Assembly (NCBI GenBank): GCA_003118195.1
Contig: BEXV01000203.1
Coordinates: 124,859-188,858, forward strand
Direction: 5' to 3'
DNA length: 64,000 nt
Source: Hemicentrotus pulcherrimus
Taxonomy: Eukaryota; Echinodermata; Echinoidea; Camarodonta; Strongylocentrotidae
Shown here: positions 1 to 13,930 of the stretch, piece by piece
How the letters are laid out: each line of letters starts with the position of its first letter
Position numbering within the stretch: position 1 is the stretch's first letter
Notes under the pieces: model-generated
What the model was told of the DNA's origin: nothing
What the model saw: only the letters and a program-made list of their open reading frames with translations
The model's database searches: none
Translations under genes and position numbers: made by a program

Positions 1-10
1 TTTTTTTATT

Positions 11-107
11 TGTCTATATCTATATGTTTATCTATCTATCTTTCTCTATCTATTTATCTATCTATCTATCTCTTTTTACCTAGGCCTATATACCTTCCTA
101 TCTATCA
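11..107. repeat. (TCTA)n tetranucleotide microsatellite
   Basis: Imperfect TCTA/CTAT units run through the start of the window, interrupted by TTTC and ATAT variants, so this is an old, partly decayed array. It may extend beyond the left edge of the window. Confidence 0.85.
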
Positions 108-956
108 ATAAAATATTGTTTCCAATATTTTACTCCAATTCATGTTTGTTTTAATTACCACAAGAAAAGAATTTAACAGAAAAAGAAATGAATATTTTTG
201 ATACAAAATTAATTCTAGTAAAACTTAGGTTAATCTGTTTATGTTTATAGAATTCCATAGAAGATGAAAAATGTAAACAGATAAACAGAATAATATGGGG
301 AAGAATCTTAAGGCTGTCGTTGTCTGCTTTTGATCAAAGTTACTTTAGCCGTTAACTGAATAATAATCTTAAAGCATCTTTCGAAATTTGAGTCGAGTAA
401 AGCTGAACACTGGCTTATTATAATATGTCTTGCTTTTTTCCCGAAGTTCCCCAGGGACTATCTTATTTTATCAATATCATATGTCGCGTTGGTGATTTTC
501 AAATAGTAACAGTAGCGAAATTTTGTTAGCATTCGCCGAAATGCCTAATTCTCTAACGGGGAAGATTCCGCGACACTCGGGCGTGCCTGATCGTAAGTTT
601 ACCGAGCTAGTACCGGGCTAATTTCCCCTTATCTCACGGTATATCAAATGTTTCATGGGGCTGTGCGGTCTCGCGCGAATTGGAGAAAGTGGTGATGAAA
701 AGTGAAGATAGCAGACTGAGTTTCTATCTTCAACCTTTTTTTCCCCATCTCGATTTGTCCTTTTATTTTTCCATTATGCACCCATGTTCAGTCTCTCTCT
801 TCCCCAAAGCATCTTTCTCGTGAAATCTTAATTTATATGTGTGTCCTCTAAACATTTTGTTCGTGCTTTCCAAATCATTATCTACATCGTGCTAAATTCT
901 GTTTAAGATTTTGTAACAATGAAATTGAGAATAACTAATAGAGATGGGATCAATTT
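108..956. other. Non-coding, with a GC-richer patch
   Basis: No supportable gene. The stretch is AT-rich except around 540-700, where CpG-containing words such as CGCGACACTCGGGCG and TCTCGCGCGAATTGG appear. That patch could be a regulatory element, but no defined motif cluster was recognised. Confidence 0.5.
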
Positions 957-1213
957 AAAAAAAAAAAAAGAGAATGTTGAGGAAGAGAGAGAGAGAGAGA
1001 GAGAGAGAAACACACACACGCAAACACACACACACATAAACACACACACACACTCACACGCGCGCACACCAGACGCACAAACACAGAACGAGACAGTGAA
1101 GGAGTGTATAGGAAATAAGAAAGAGAGGAAGGGAGAAAGAGAGAGAGAGAGAGAGAGAGATAGGATGAAGGTTGAGAGAAAGCAGGAGGAGAGGATAAAG
1201 AGAACGGGAAGGC

Positions 1214-1244
<31 letters not shown>

Positions 1245-1257
1245 GAGCGAGTTGAAG
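957..1257. repeat. Compound (A)n-(GA)n-(CA)n-(GA)n microsatellite
   Basis: An A-run at about 957-969 is followed by a GA tract, an interrupted CA tract (about 1010-1075), and two more GA tracts (about 1136-1160 and 1216-1242). Long frames here encode only Arg-Glu or Ser-Leu repeats on either strand, so they are by-products of the repeat and not genes. Confidence 0.9.
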
Positions 1258-1960
1258 ATGAAGATGAAGATGACTGGGAATACAATGGGCACATGATGGA
1301 GACTATGCAGGAAGAAAGAGAGAACGATTTGTAAGTGTTCGTAGACAATGAAAGAAAATATTCATTATATTCAAACGATGAGAATAACGACCAATAAGAT
1401 ACTAATGATAAAATCATAATTTACAGAAAATATGAAGAAGGTGATAAGGGTATGGGCTATAAAGAAATATAGATCTGCGAAATGGTTCTCTCGTTCTCAC
1501 CCCTACGGCACCTTTTTCTTTTACCTAGGAAGCGGTTATTAAGGGGTCACTCCCAACACAGAAAAAAAGCATGTCGCTGGACAGGAAGAGCTCATGCAAT
1601 ATTCAACGCATTAATTCCACCTATTCGTTATGATTTATATCACTCAATGTTCGTATCATAATTCGTCTTTATTAAAACAAGGTTCAAAGTGAATCAGAAT
1701 CTAAGAACAAGGTCACATAAAAACTATATAGCTTTTCTTATCAATTTTATGATCGCGCTGGCTTGATTTGTATTCACAAGCAAGTCCGCCAACCAACAAA
1801 AATAAGTAAATTGTCCTGTATCACATGATAATAGTGTAAGGAGAAAGCAGGGGTAGGAGTACATTTTGCATATCTTGGGTTGAGGGAGTAAGTGTGCCAG
1901 AAAAATGTGTCAGAGCGAAGGTGAAAGGAGATGATGATGGTGACGTAGAAGAAAGAGAAG
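1258..1960. other. Non-coding AT-rich DNA
   Basis: Nothing beyond ordinary AT-rich sequence was seen. No exon with credible splice borders, RNA gene or repeat family was recognised. Confidence 0.5.
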
Positions 1961-1965
1961 ACATG

Positions 1966-2105
1966 GGATGTGAAGAAGAAGAAGAAGAAGGAGGGGGAGA
2001 AAGGAAGAAGGAGGAGAAGGGATACAAAAAAGAAGGAAGAGGATGAAGGGAAGTTGGAGAAGGAGAAGAAGATCGAGGAAGAAGAAGAAGAAATCAAGGG
2101 AGAGA
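1966..2105. repeat. (GAA/GGA)n purine-rich tract
   Basis: Nearly pure purine sequence on the plus strand with GAA, GGA and GAAGAAG units. The complementary strand gives a Ser/Phe-rich frame that is a repeat by-product. Mirror-symmetric polypurine DNA of this kind can form triplex structures, which is general knowledge and not shown here. Confidence 0.85.
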
Positions 2106-5100
2106 GAATATTGATTGAAGTTAATTGTTGTACATGATTATTAATTTCTATTTGGTTGCAATGTTTATATTAATTATATATGAATGTTGGATCTGGATTG
2201 GAATAATATTCAATGAGAATGAAGCTAAAGAAAAGGAATCACAGTGATGATTCATATAAGACAAAATATCACTCTTTGACTATAGACCTTAAACATTCAT
2301 TTACATTATCCATGCCTTTCTGCCTTGTATATACTTACGAGAGTACATTGCGATTACATCTCCATGAAAAATCAATTTGATCAGGGTTTCATTTGAAAGT
2401 AAAAGTAAAAGAAATAAAATGCACTTAAAAATGCCAATACTTTTATCTAAATCCTTAGGCCAATTGGTGGTCATGGAAGGGCAAAGGCGGCTTGCTTTAA
2501 TATAAAAATTACACATCAATTTCATATCTAAAGGAAATTTGAAAAAATCTCCCTTTACACTTTCTTAAAAATTGGACGATCACTAGAACTCGGATGATGG
2601 AGTAAAGTATATACAAACAAAATTAAAAAGAATGAAAGAAGGGGGTTGAACATTGCTTTTTTGGCGCCTTTGTGTCTTTCTACATGATACCGACACACTA
2701 AAAAACCACTATAGCTCACCACCACGCAATCATAAAACCATCAGAGGAAGGGGCCTCATAAAGACCCGGAAAATCAGGATACACTGGGGGGAATTGAAGG
2801 AATATTGGTTAGCAATAGTAAAGTAATTGCCAGCAGGCGCAAAAGCATGACTATACACCCTCCGCCGAACCGTCGGGTGTGTGAATGGAGTAAATGCAGG
2901 GCGTCTGAAGGTGCGAGGTGGCGTGTTTATTAAAGTCTCACTTCTTCACCGTAAATGATGGATAGTGTGCCCGACTCGCCCTGACGCGGTGGAGAAACAA
3001 TTTGCTAAACCTTTGCGTAATTGATGGTGTTATACCGGTCCCTCAATTCATCTGCTTTAGCTTCGTCTAAGAACCCGCCAATAAGTCAAACATGTTATGT
3101 TTTCTTAGCATTACCATTTTCAGAACTACCCGCTATTGGATTAAAATTCGTGCTGTTGACACCACGGCCAGACAATGCCGATTTGAATCTTGGCAGAATA
3201 GTATACAGACAGCAAGAAGAATGATCACAACTAAATGAACTAACTTATAATCCATCCCGGCCACCAGCCAATTCTTCACTGCATCTTTAAAGCACACTGA
3301 ATGTACTCAAATGATGACAAAGGTAGCTGTGATTTCATTAATGCTGTATTAATATCGAATAGCTAGGAAAAGTAAGATTATTACATTATTATGATCACTA
3401 CAATTTATTTCTAGGTGATCGGTACCTCTTATCATACAAATCTTCCGCCCAGCCCTTGTTACTTTGATGTAGTTTTCCACACGATAAACAAGGCTGAAGT
3501 TCGCCGTCAGCTGTGATTGTGATAATCCCATTTATGCTCCGTAATGATGAGAGCTTATATCGGTTTAATATTTAATGTACACTAAGCTAGCTCTAAGGCG
3601 TTTAAACAAAAATAAAAAAGTCTCTCCTCCGTTTCGGCCTTTTCAACGCTTACATCTTGTAGACGCCATATCCTTCCTTTCTCTATTCTATTTCACAGAC
3701 TCTTTTGCTGGCTTTTTCTTTTCTTATGCTTTTTTATGAATGTGTTGCTCATCATTACATTTCCATTACGCTTTGTTTTGTAGAAGAATATATAAAGCAG
3801 GCAGGTCAAAAGGTAATGATGGTTTTATAATGAAGATTGAAGAACACGGTCGTGAAACCAAATTAATTTTTTTGTGCATATGATATCATACTAATGTAAG
3901 ACGGTGAAACAAAGTATCATTGGCGGTAAAATATTTCTCAAACCGTTCTGAAGTCAGAATATATCACTTAAAAAAAAATCAATCAGATGGTAATTTCCAA
4001 GATTTTAAAGTTTTCTTTAAAGGCACCTAAGAGGTAATACATTTCAATATATTTTATTTTCGTCAAAGAAAATTCTTACTTCATCAGGGGTATTTGCTTT
4101 CTTACTTTATATCTGTTTTACAGTCTTCTTCGTTCATATATTTTGTTTAACATTTTATTGTCCTTTCTTCCCATTCTTTTTAATGCTTTTACAATCTGGA
4201 ATGTAGAAAAGTTTTTGTATCTTTATTCAGGATACAAAATAAATTTTGTCAATGATTTTTGACGGGTGTAGGCTCGTTATAACACATCTCCCTGAACCAA
4301 ACTCTACACCTCAATGGGATTCAACATTATCAAGCTTTAATCTCATCCCTCTTCTTGGCCATCAAACACCAGTATAAAAAAAGAAAGAAAGAAGAGGAAA
4401 CTCCAGAAGCGGTGTTCGGTAGTGCATTATCAACCCTATGGAGTTCCCCAGGCTCTTAGCGAGTTCTCGCCCAGGAGCTGCGGCAACCATCTTAAGTACA
4501 TAGCCCCCAGCGGTCTTCAACAAAGCAGGGTATAGAACACAATTCTTGAAATAGGATGGGAAGAAATGGAGACATATATTGCAGAAGAAATCCGTGATGT
4601 ATTTATCTGATATTTTTCTCCCGTTCTCTGTCCCTTTTTTCTTTCTTTCCCCGACCTTACCTTTATACCCGAATAGCAGGCTGACGAAATTGATTACTAG
4701 TTGTACCAACCTCCTAAAGTTGTTCTATTATTGTTGAATGACTTTCAAAATATTAATACCAACAAAGTGACTTTAAAAGAAGTTGATGGAACATTTTTGC
4801 TTTTACATACATTTTCACGAGTTTAAAATGTTAATAAAGATAGATTTAGAGACACTAAGAGAGGTAACATTGAAAAGACAGCGGTAAAAGCGCGGCCTGC
4901 ATGTATGGTATTCTCAAAACCAAATATTGCATGTTTACGTGTATTAAATACAGATATTATGTTACATAGATCATATTCATGTAATATGATATAATTATGA
5001 ATTGTACGTACACTTGAAAATTATCTATTTTTCGTTGGATTATAGAAAAAAGAGTAAGATGTGTATACGCTCATAATGCGACAAGAAACGCACATTTTTT

Positions 5101-8100
5101 TTTGGTCAAAAGTCCCCAATCGTCCACAAAAGTCCACAATCATGATTGATGTATATCAAATCATGCCTTTTGCTGATATATTATTACCCTGAATCTTGTG
5201 AGATTCATTAATGTCTGGTTTTTCGTCTGAATTCGGGCTAGCGATCGGAATCTATTGCCTTACAAGCACGAGCCATGTAATGGCAATTAGCTGAACCGCA
5301 GCGGAATTGTCTCCCACCTTAGTTTAGAGGCGATGATGATGATACGACAGCTGATAAGACACTAATAGACCCTAGAGTGCTGGCCTGCGATGCCGTAGCG
5401 AATAGCGAAGACCAATCTTCGTCTCTCAACACGCGAGGTTTTCTCACAAAATGTAAAGAAAGAGAGAGACATAATAAAATATTCCTTTACAGTTGTCTTG
5501 GGGTAATTGATATTATCACAAGTACTGAATTCGTATGATGAATAGAAGAAATCTCGTAAACAACGAATTAAATTTGATTTGTCATGAGTAAATGTATTGT
5601 GTGACGGGAAAAAAGAACAACACTGCGTTTGGCAACGCAAGAAATATACGTGCAGAAAATGTGACCGCTTTGGTTATGATTACTGTTGTACTATCTTAAG
5701 AAGATATGGACATATAATCAAATAAAGGTAAGCTGAGATGAAACAGTGCATATTCACAGATTAACACCATTTCTCGATATCCTTTTCAGTATCTGGTACA
5801 CAGAAATAAGCCGCGAAGCGTGTTACTACCACTCTACCAGTGTCCCATGGGATACCGTAAAGCTCGTCCCGTTCCAGAATGCATCCAGTTCTGATTGTAT
5901 TTTGATCTTCTCAAGAGGCTTTTTGAAACGACTGTTTTCTTTACCATCAGGGTGAAGTTCTGGATCACAAGATTGACGTTTTGTGTTTTGCTTTGGTATA
6001 TTTCAATTTTACGACGACTTGAGACTACAACTAAAGCTGAAAATAGGCTAAAAGGACAATCTGAAGGTATTGGATATTTTGTAAGAATGCTTGATTATGA
6101 CAAAGTGCAAGATATATGTTGTAATCTTTATTATAGTTTAATCTGATTTACCTAAAATTTACTTGAGAACTAAATGCACTGATATAAATCTGAATATTGA
6201 AGAAAAAAAAAAGATATCTGTAGAGTTATCGACTGCTGAAATTTATCCTACATCATCAAAATATTCTTTTTCATTCATTCTTGATGGATATTTACTAGAA
6301 AACTGCCTTTATCTTTAGTTTTGATAAGTTTGCGTTTTACCAAGGAAATAGCAAAGAACAACTTGAATAAGCTTGTACTATAATTATGTCTCCGAAATCT
6401 AGAACATGAGGCGAAGTCTCATTACTTTTATCAGCCATTAGCTTAATCTTTCTTGTTCATCTCAATGAAGTAGTGACTTTATCAAAGTTGAAGAAAAAAA
6501 AAATTCTCTTCAAATAATCAGCTTATTTTTTCAAGCGAATGTTGAATCAGGATTTCCCCAATAGTAATTGCATTGGAAAGACATGTATAATTGGCTTTCG
6601 AACAAAGGCACAAGAATTAGATTACCGAAAGAAAAATAATAGGAAATGCTCAAATATTTACCTCCATTTCAGAAATCACTACTTTTCATATATCTCTCAC
6701 CTAAAAACCATACTCATGTCAGACATTTCCTTAAATCTTTCCTTCTTCTCTCCGACTTTAATTATAAAGACCCTTCATACTTCAATTATGTGCTATTATG
6801 ACAAGCAAGTCGTACGAAAATACAAACATCACAATTATCTTAGGCACGCATTCCAGTATAAATATCGGTGGAACACGCGAGCAGCTTTAATTTTCTTCAT
6901 ATTTTGACCGCTAATGCTAACAACATTTCATGATGCCATGTTCATAAGGCTGTCTCGTTTCAATTGGAATCAAAACATATTACATGTCATCAATCTCTCG
7001 ACTAATTAGTTCATGCGGAGAAAGAAGTTTCTTCAATGTTTATGTCGCGGAAAATACAACTGGTAAACCAGAAAGGAAATTCGATGGTTGGCTGAAATTA
7101 CAGGCGTTGGAATCAAAGTGGCTTGAAAGCATCAGTCTGCAAAGGGCTTCAAAGAAATAGTGTAACTTTGTCGTACATAGAGAGAACGAAAATAGCGCAA
7201 AACCGAAAAACTATCGTCTGAAATGACAGAAGTAACCAAGGATTTCTTGGCATGTTTAAAAACTGTCCCTCGTTGCGAACTGGGGATTTTTAAGTCATAA
7301 TTATGTAACAATATCATTCATTGTTTAATGTTTTTATTTTGCTAATGATTACAATAATTATCATTCATTAAGGTTCACCATATTAGATCATGTGCAGAAA
7401 GGTAAAGTGGATCCAACCATACAAAGACATGATAGAACTATCAAAAATTAAGTCGATGATATATATAAACAATGGATTTTGTGATATTTCTGTTGGAAAG
7501 TTGAAATTACACATTCGTGTCGTTCTTACATGCTGTTTCGTCTTGACTTTGTTTCGTAATGAAATAGTGTGTTTAAGACGTATGAAACAGTAATTACCAA
7601 GCGTTAAGATATGCACAATCTATCATACTTTAGTGAGAACAGTGTGGGCGAAAAGGAAATATTTATATATGCTATAAAGTACCTTGTTCTTTTTTAAAGA
7701 CTCGCTGATACGCTAAATAAGACCCCTAAAAAGGCAAATTACCATTCATAATTAATTTAAGTATTGACATTTCCATAAATTTTATTAGAACTGATTTTAA
7801 CTTTGTTCATTATTTTGATTATTTGAAAAAATGCTACTAAGAAATTTTTCCTAATGTTTGACCTTTTTCTTCCTTAAGAATGACTTTTGGAAGATATGAA
7901 TACACGTAAAAACTTTGATCTAGACAGGGTGTACACACTTTAGTGGTAGGACACAATGTTTGATGACGCCTCGACGACGCCACGCTCTCCACGCAGTAAG
8001 TGGGTAAGGCTTTTTAACTCGCTGGGGCTCGCTCAGCGGCTCTCTGTCTCTCACGGACAGCTTTATCTTATCTGATCGCTGCATCAGCATGATGAGGTTT

Positions 8101-9537
8101 CTCCCCCTCATCTTCCTGCCAAGCAAGGAAGAAGAAGCCCACAGAACCGTTGGCGAGAGCAGGAGAGGGACAGTATAGCGAGATGGACTTACAGAGGGAA
8201 ATAAACCTATATGATGGGAGAGAGGGAGACGAAGGGAGATGAGATGAGTTTGACTCAGGAGTAAAAGAAACCTCTATCTTCTTCTTTACCATGCTCCATC
8301 CATTTCCCTTTTTTATTCTTTTTGAAAGAATGCACACTTGGTCGTGAGGGTATTAGCAGTGACAGGTTACACAAAATGGGGGCACCATTGCAACCAGATG
8401 AGATAAAGTGACGTTTTTAGAGAATGTTGAAGGGTAGAACAAAAAGACAGATATAGAGACAAAAAGAGACGGTTTTGGACTCAGGTGATGGTGATTAATA
8501 AAAGGACGAGAGATATATAGAGAGAGTGAGATCTAGATCAGCATCTTAGATCAAGCAAGCGGTTTTGGCTTTCACTTGCATGGCGCCCACTGGCTAGGAA
8601 TCTTGATTTAGTAATTAACGATTTTCGATGACAATTCTGTTGTCTTTAAGTGGGAATTATGATGGTGTGTTGATGGATGCTTGGGAGACATGATGGCAAT
8701 TCGGATAAGGCGGCACTAAAACATTTCGCATAAAAGGCTTGATGATAAAGCATTAAAGAACAGAATAAAGAACATTGACGTTAAGAATATAATATGTATT
8801 TCTAATCCGTAGGGAAAATCTTAACGAACAATTGATTTTCTTATAGTAAATTCAAATTTTTGTTTTTCAATATCGATATTAAAGCTGAAACCTTCTTTTA
8901 AAGAAGTTCTTTATAAATCCATTATTGTGTGCTTGTTAAGATGGATTAAAGTTACTTCAGATTTAAAGAAGTTTGAGAATAGCTAATAGTTAATACATGG
9001 TAATGTTGGTTTCCATTGTTAACGGATAAAACACATTCTACACACTGCAAACTCAAAGAAAACAAAGAAACTAGGTTTGGAAAAGTTTCAAGACTCTTTA
9101 TAGTTGAGGCAATTTTGTTTCACAGACTCTTTGAATATGATTATTATTTTATCAAAGAAAGGGTTTATACTCACGAACATAAACAAACTTATTGACAGAC
9201 ATCAACTCCTGGCTTCGTATCTATTTCTGTATGATATAGCCCGAAGGATATTTATCAAAGTCTGTGCGTGCTATCATGCTGTCATGTTGTACTTGTGAGA
9301 TAAAATACTTATCACTACTGATGGTGTCCGTATTTTCAAACACTTCTATTTCTATTTAAAAGAAAAACACCTATGGGAAGTGTGGGTTGCAGGCACTGGT
9401 GGGTATTTCTTCTAGAAATTTCATATTTGTTTGATCTAGTACTCACATACTTGAATATGCCCTACAAGTTTATCAGAGGTCAATAATTATTTCCCCGATT
9501 CATAATGTAAGGAGAATTTTTTTTTTTAAGTGGAATT
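2106..9537. other. Gene-poor AT-rich block with two GC-richer patches
   Basis: No gene was supportable. GC-richer patches sit at about 2640-3030 and 7930-8330. The second has several CpG words (GACGCCTCGACGACGCCACG) and open frames of 68 and 89 codons on the minus strand, but these lack domain similarity and convincing splice sites. Near 5107-5144 a 20-bp unit reading CAAAAGTCC(C/A)CAATC is present twice in tandem. The rest is AT-rich with short A and T runs. Confidence 0.5.
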
Positions 9538-9563
9538 TTGTTGTTGTTGTTGTTGTTGTTGTT
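9538..9563. repeat. (TTG)n trinucleotide microsatellite
   Basis: About 8.7 uninterrupted TTG copies, preceded by a T-run at about 9517-9527. Confidence 0.95.
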
Positions 9564-9595
9564 CCTCACCGATAAGGGCTAGAATTCACAAAGGG

Positions 9596-9655
9596 GGTTT
9601 GTCGACAAACCTTGGTTTTCGTGCGTCATATTACGCGTTTTGACAAACCAGGTTT
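9596..9655. promoter_or_regulatory. Cluster of AAACC/GGTTT palindromes
   Basis: GGTTTGTCGACAAACC at 9596-9611 is a perfect 16-bp palindrome. It overlaps AAACCTTGGTTT (9607-9618), and AAACCAGGTTT follows at 9645-9655. The word GACAAACC occurs twice. Repeated dyads in 60 bp suggest a binding site for a dimeric protein or a small structured element. The function is inference, and no specific factor is claimed. Confidence 0.4.
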
Positions 9656-9857
9656 CGGGCCATGATGTTCGGAACGGATACGGAGATCGTGACATGAACG
9701 TATGTTTTAAAGTTCCTTGGCAAAACATTGGTAACCATAATGTGCAACATATACAAACCAGCAGTCAAAACTTTATCAGGTATTAAGTGAAAACCTAGAA
9801 TTAAGCTATCCAATCTACGATCTTTAATGAAGTAATTTAATAAAGAAAGTGGAAAAG

Positions 9858-9864
<7 letters not shown>

Positions 9865-9892
<28 letters not shown>
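9865..9892. repeat. (GA)n microsatellite
   Basis: Fourteen GA units, preceded by an imperfect GAAA-rich lead. The minus-strand Ser-Leu frame over it is not a gene. Confidence 0.95.
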
Positions 9893-9896
<4 letters not shown>

Positions 9897-12800
9897 ATAT
9901 TTTTTCGGTAGGGCCGGGGTAGAGAGACATAAATTTGTGTGTGGGTGTGTGGGCGTGTGGGTGCATGGAATTTGGTGATGTACTAGACTAATCATTATTG
10001 CAGCGTGCTAATTTGTTCGGAAAAAATCATTTAGTACTTAGAACTTATTGTAATTTCAATCTTAAAACATAATAGATTGTGTGCTTGATTAGGCATGTTT
10101 GGTCCGGCCTGTGGAGAGCAGTTATTCTACCTGAAAATCCTAACATGTACAAATAAAAATACAAGTAAATCAATAAAACATAAATAAATTTGATGCAGGT
10201 TTGCCTCCTAAGATAGGGGTATGTTCCTTTATATAATATATAGACATTTATATTCAAGACTAATATAATGACGAAAACCCCGTCGATCATTGTTAACATG
10301 TCTTTATTAGACAATGCTTAATGTATGACAGCAATGTTATTTTTTCTTTTGTCAATGTCAGAGAGGGACGGGCGTGTTTAGAGGTCTGCACTTGATGTTT
10401 CAGAAGAGGAATCAGTGTGATGGTAATAGCCGTTTACTTCTCTCTCTGTGGGATGGAAGAGTACGGCTGAGACTGTTACTCTTATAGATTTTCTTGAAGA
10501 AAGTATAGAAGGTACTCAGATTTTGATCGCTTGACTAGCGGTGCGAGATGATGCAATCACATCATGTAATTCCCACTGGAAGACTGAAAACAGCTCGCAA
10601 ACTAGTTTCACGAATAGAACCCTTTTATGCAACCCCCTAAAATGTACAATGTATAACCGTTAAAACAAAAAGCATATTGAAGGAAGCTGAACTCGAAAGA
10701 AAACCAATGTGTGCGGCTTCGCGTAATACGGCTTATCTGATTCAAGGAAAAGTTGGAAATATCGAAATAAGCATTTTTAATGGATAATGAATAGCTAATT
10801 AAAAGGTGTTTGGTTTGTAAAACCAGACTAGCAAGATACCGCCAATTCATATTAATGGTGGGAGATTATCGCTTTCTAAGTGAAAAGATGCAACAAGCAG
10901 ACGATGATTTCATAATGCAAGCGTTGCGGCGTGTCTAATGCTTCTTTACGGGGCTGAACCTCCCGCACGAGTCTCGATTCCCTCTCGATTGTTACAGTCG
11001 ATTCGAGAGCAGACGACAGAAAACAGTCGAACGCACGCACACCGAACCCGCGCTTTTCAAGCGATACAAACTACATACACAGCGTGAGGGCGGTAATCCC
11101 CCTACTCGTTACAAAGTCAATCTCTTGCTGGCAAGTCCATTAAAAAAACACATATATAACAAAGTCATTTATTGTTGATCTTAATTATTAAGGCGAGTTA
11201 ACTCATAAAACAGGCACAGTAGGTAATTGGTTTTTAGTTGCCACAGATGTAGAGGCAAAGAATAAAAGGGTCCACAGAACATAATAATGGTTTGTGTTTC
11301 CTGGGTAATAATTAGTATTTGAGGTAAAGCGTGAAATTCTGGCCACACCCCCAGACCTTTCCCCGATTCCGACTCGGCGAACGTGCGTCGCCCATCGTTC
11401 GTATATCTTCATACATCATCTAAACTCCTCTTCGTCTCCTCCCAAGCCGCTTAGTTTACTCGTAACCATCGTTACGGTTTAGAACTAGCCAAGCAGCACT
11501 AGTCAAGCTCAAATCTGTCTATGATGAAACTGATTAGACATCGATCGGTTTGTCTTTATCTTATAGACTATAATTGATCTGAGATAGCGAATTCTATTCC
11601 ATTCTCACCATTCAGTAATAGCATTTCGATGCAGGAAGCTCGATTTCAAAATAAAGGGGCATTTCTACCATGTCTCTGGATGCACATCCATATATTGTTA
11701 AATCTACGTTTTGATAACATCGCTACTCTGATGCATACTTAACAAAGTTTGATTGCGAATGTAGACAACTGATGATTCCGATACAAGCATTTGAAGTGTG
11801 ACTAGTCACTGGGCTTAACTTTGAAATCAGTAGTCAAGGTAGCCGCCATTCGCTTCTTCAAGTTAGTTATCAAGGCTCCCAGCTTCCAAGTTTTAAAATC
11901 ATCCGCAAACTGACACCGAAATTCACCACCACTTCTTCAAGATATTAGCATTTAGGTAAGTGGTTTTATCTTATTCATTTTCACCGATATTTGCCTTAAC
12001 TTCTACATCATTTTTTTTAAAGCAGAAATATTTAAAGATAATTACTTCAAGTGCAGAAAGAGGTACTGCTATAATGAGAAGACACATAAAATACCATAAT
12101 CCTGTCGTCTGATGTCAGACGGATAGTGATTTTCGTCTAATCGATTCTGTAGATAAAATGATAGAACATTAAACAAATAAAGGTCTATGTCTGTCGCCAT
12201 GACAATTAAACGAAGTGTTATTGCATTTTTGTTGTCTAGTAAGAAAGTGAAAAACTGTATGATCATAGTCTTGTCTTAGCAATGTACTTATAAAAAGAAT
12301 ACTTGTGCATAAAAATGTGTTAAAAAAGAAGTGCTCCGCCTTTTATCGTAAACAAGACACATTAATACATCTTCAAGGTTTCACTAAAGTAGCTTAAGCG
12401 AGAAAACCTTGTCGGAATGTACTTCATTGGGGTCTATTCCATGTAAACTAAGAAATGATTGCAATTAGAGCATCAAACTAATTGCGATTCGAGTTGAAGA
12501 GTTGTTGTTAATTCGTACTCAAAGTGTAAAGTATTTTCATTTGTTTGATTCAAGGATGTGAGACTCACAATAAAGTTCAGGTATCTTAGTCAGACATACA
12601 GTATTTTCAGTATTCTAGAAGCCATCCAAAGAGACATAAAGACATTCTCACTAAAATAGTCTGAGAAAAAATAACGTATATGAGATAAAAATAAATAGTT
12701 TTTGTCATTTTCAAGTAATATATTAACGTATTAATGTTTCAAATGAAGAAATTGATTTCGTGAACCCCACCTAATGCATTTTTTTTCTTTTACAGTATTA

Positions 12801-13887
12801 GTTTTAACAATGGTAAAATTAAAAAAAAAAAGTATTATTTAGTACAAATTATTACAGACCTTGCTTAATCTTTGGCAATGCCTTGCACACTGAAGGAATA
12901 ATTGCTTTTGATGATCGAACAATGGAACTGTTTATCTAAAAGAAGCAAACGAACGATTGCATTATGTGGGATAATAATCGGAGCAGATAATTAACGTCTC
13001 ATTAATGTAATGTAATGTAATCTGTAGATTAAAGTGATATCTCAAAGACAAGCCATACATGGTAAAAATATATTCTAGAAATGGTTTACATGCAATTTGA
13101 CTGAAAAATAATGAGCGCTTTAAAAATAAACGGCTAGCTTGTTGTTGTTAACCTGACTCTGAGTCAAACAAATAGTATTAAAAAAAATGATATAACTGAA
13201 TTATCAACTGAAATTATCATTTTTATTATGTATTCCTATTTTGTTTGTGTTTTATCTTTCCAAATACTAATGTGCAACATTTGAACATAGCAATACATAT
13301 CAATTTTGTTCTGTGTGTCGTCTGGAATTCAAGAATTTGCATTACAGCATTGAATACATGGCCGAAATGGATATATTTTCTGGTATTTACTATCATCGTT
13401 ACTTTGCTTCGGAGCATTATAATCCAAATGCCTTTAAATCTAAAAATATTCGAAGCAAGTCTTGCGGTATTTACATTTATTGCTAAATCAATATTGAGCG
13501 CTAATTGTCAGTAAGGTTTACAATCTAATCTGTTCACGATCATCTTCCAATGAACCTTGCAGATCGGCTAAATAATCTTATCTCGTTTGATTTTTTTACC
13601 ACTCACTACCGTTTTACAATCACAATACAAAATATGATTTCATGTATTGTTTTCATGTCGAATACTTCTCCCACGATATCATATTGAGATAATTTTGAAA
13701 ATATTCTATTTAAATTCGTTTGAATTTTTGTGTGACCAGGAAGGTCCTGTACAAATCTTTTTTAAAAGAGTAACAATTTAACTACTTAATGAATTAAAAT
13801 ATATGTAGTTCATATCAATTTATCATCAACGATACATTTAATATTATGCCAAATTTGCTTGATTCAGCAATCAGAGACGTATGGAAT
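9893..13887. other. Gene-poor block with GC-richer patch near 10.9-11.5 kb
   Basis: No gene was supportable. The patch at about 10915-11110 and 11340-11420 is richer in CpG than its surroundings and contains a 7-bp dyad (CTCTCGA / TCGAGAG) within 10992-11019. TAATG is repeated in tandem at about 13003-13020. The remaining sequence is AT-rich. Confidence 0.5.
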
Positions 13888-13930
13888 CCACGCCGATTCG
13901 TGGCACGGCGGGGAGCCGAGCCCGTCGGCT
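13888..13930 (+). other. Two adjacent GC-rich stem-loops
   Basis: CCACG-CCGATT-CGTGG (13888-13903, 5-bp stem) and AGCCGA-GCCCG-TCGGCT (13914-13930, 6-bp stem) lie 10 bp apart inside a GC-rich patch (about 13885-13975) in AT-rich DNA. This could be part of a structured RNA, a dyad-rich binding region or coincidence. No known RNA family was recognised. Confidence 0.35.

Noticed and set aside
903..1417. Frames of 125-155 codons on both strands
   Set aside because: They translate GA/CA microsatellites into Arg-Glu or Ser-Leu repeats.
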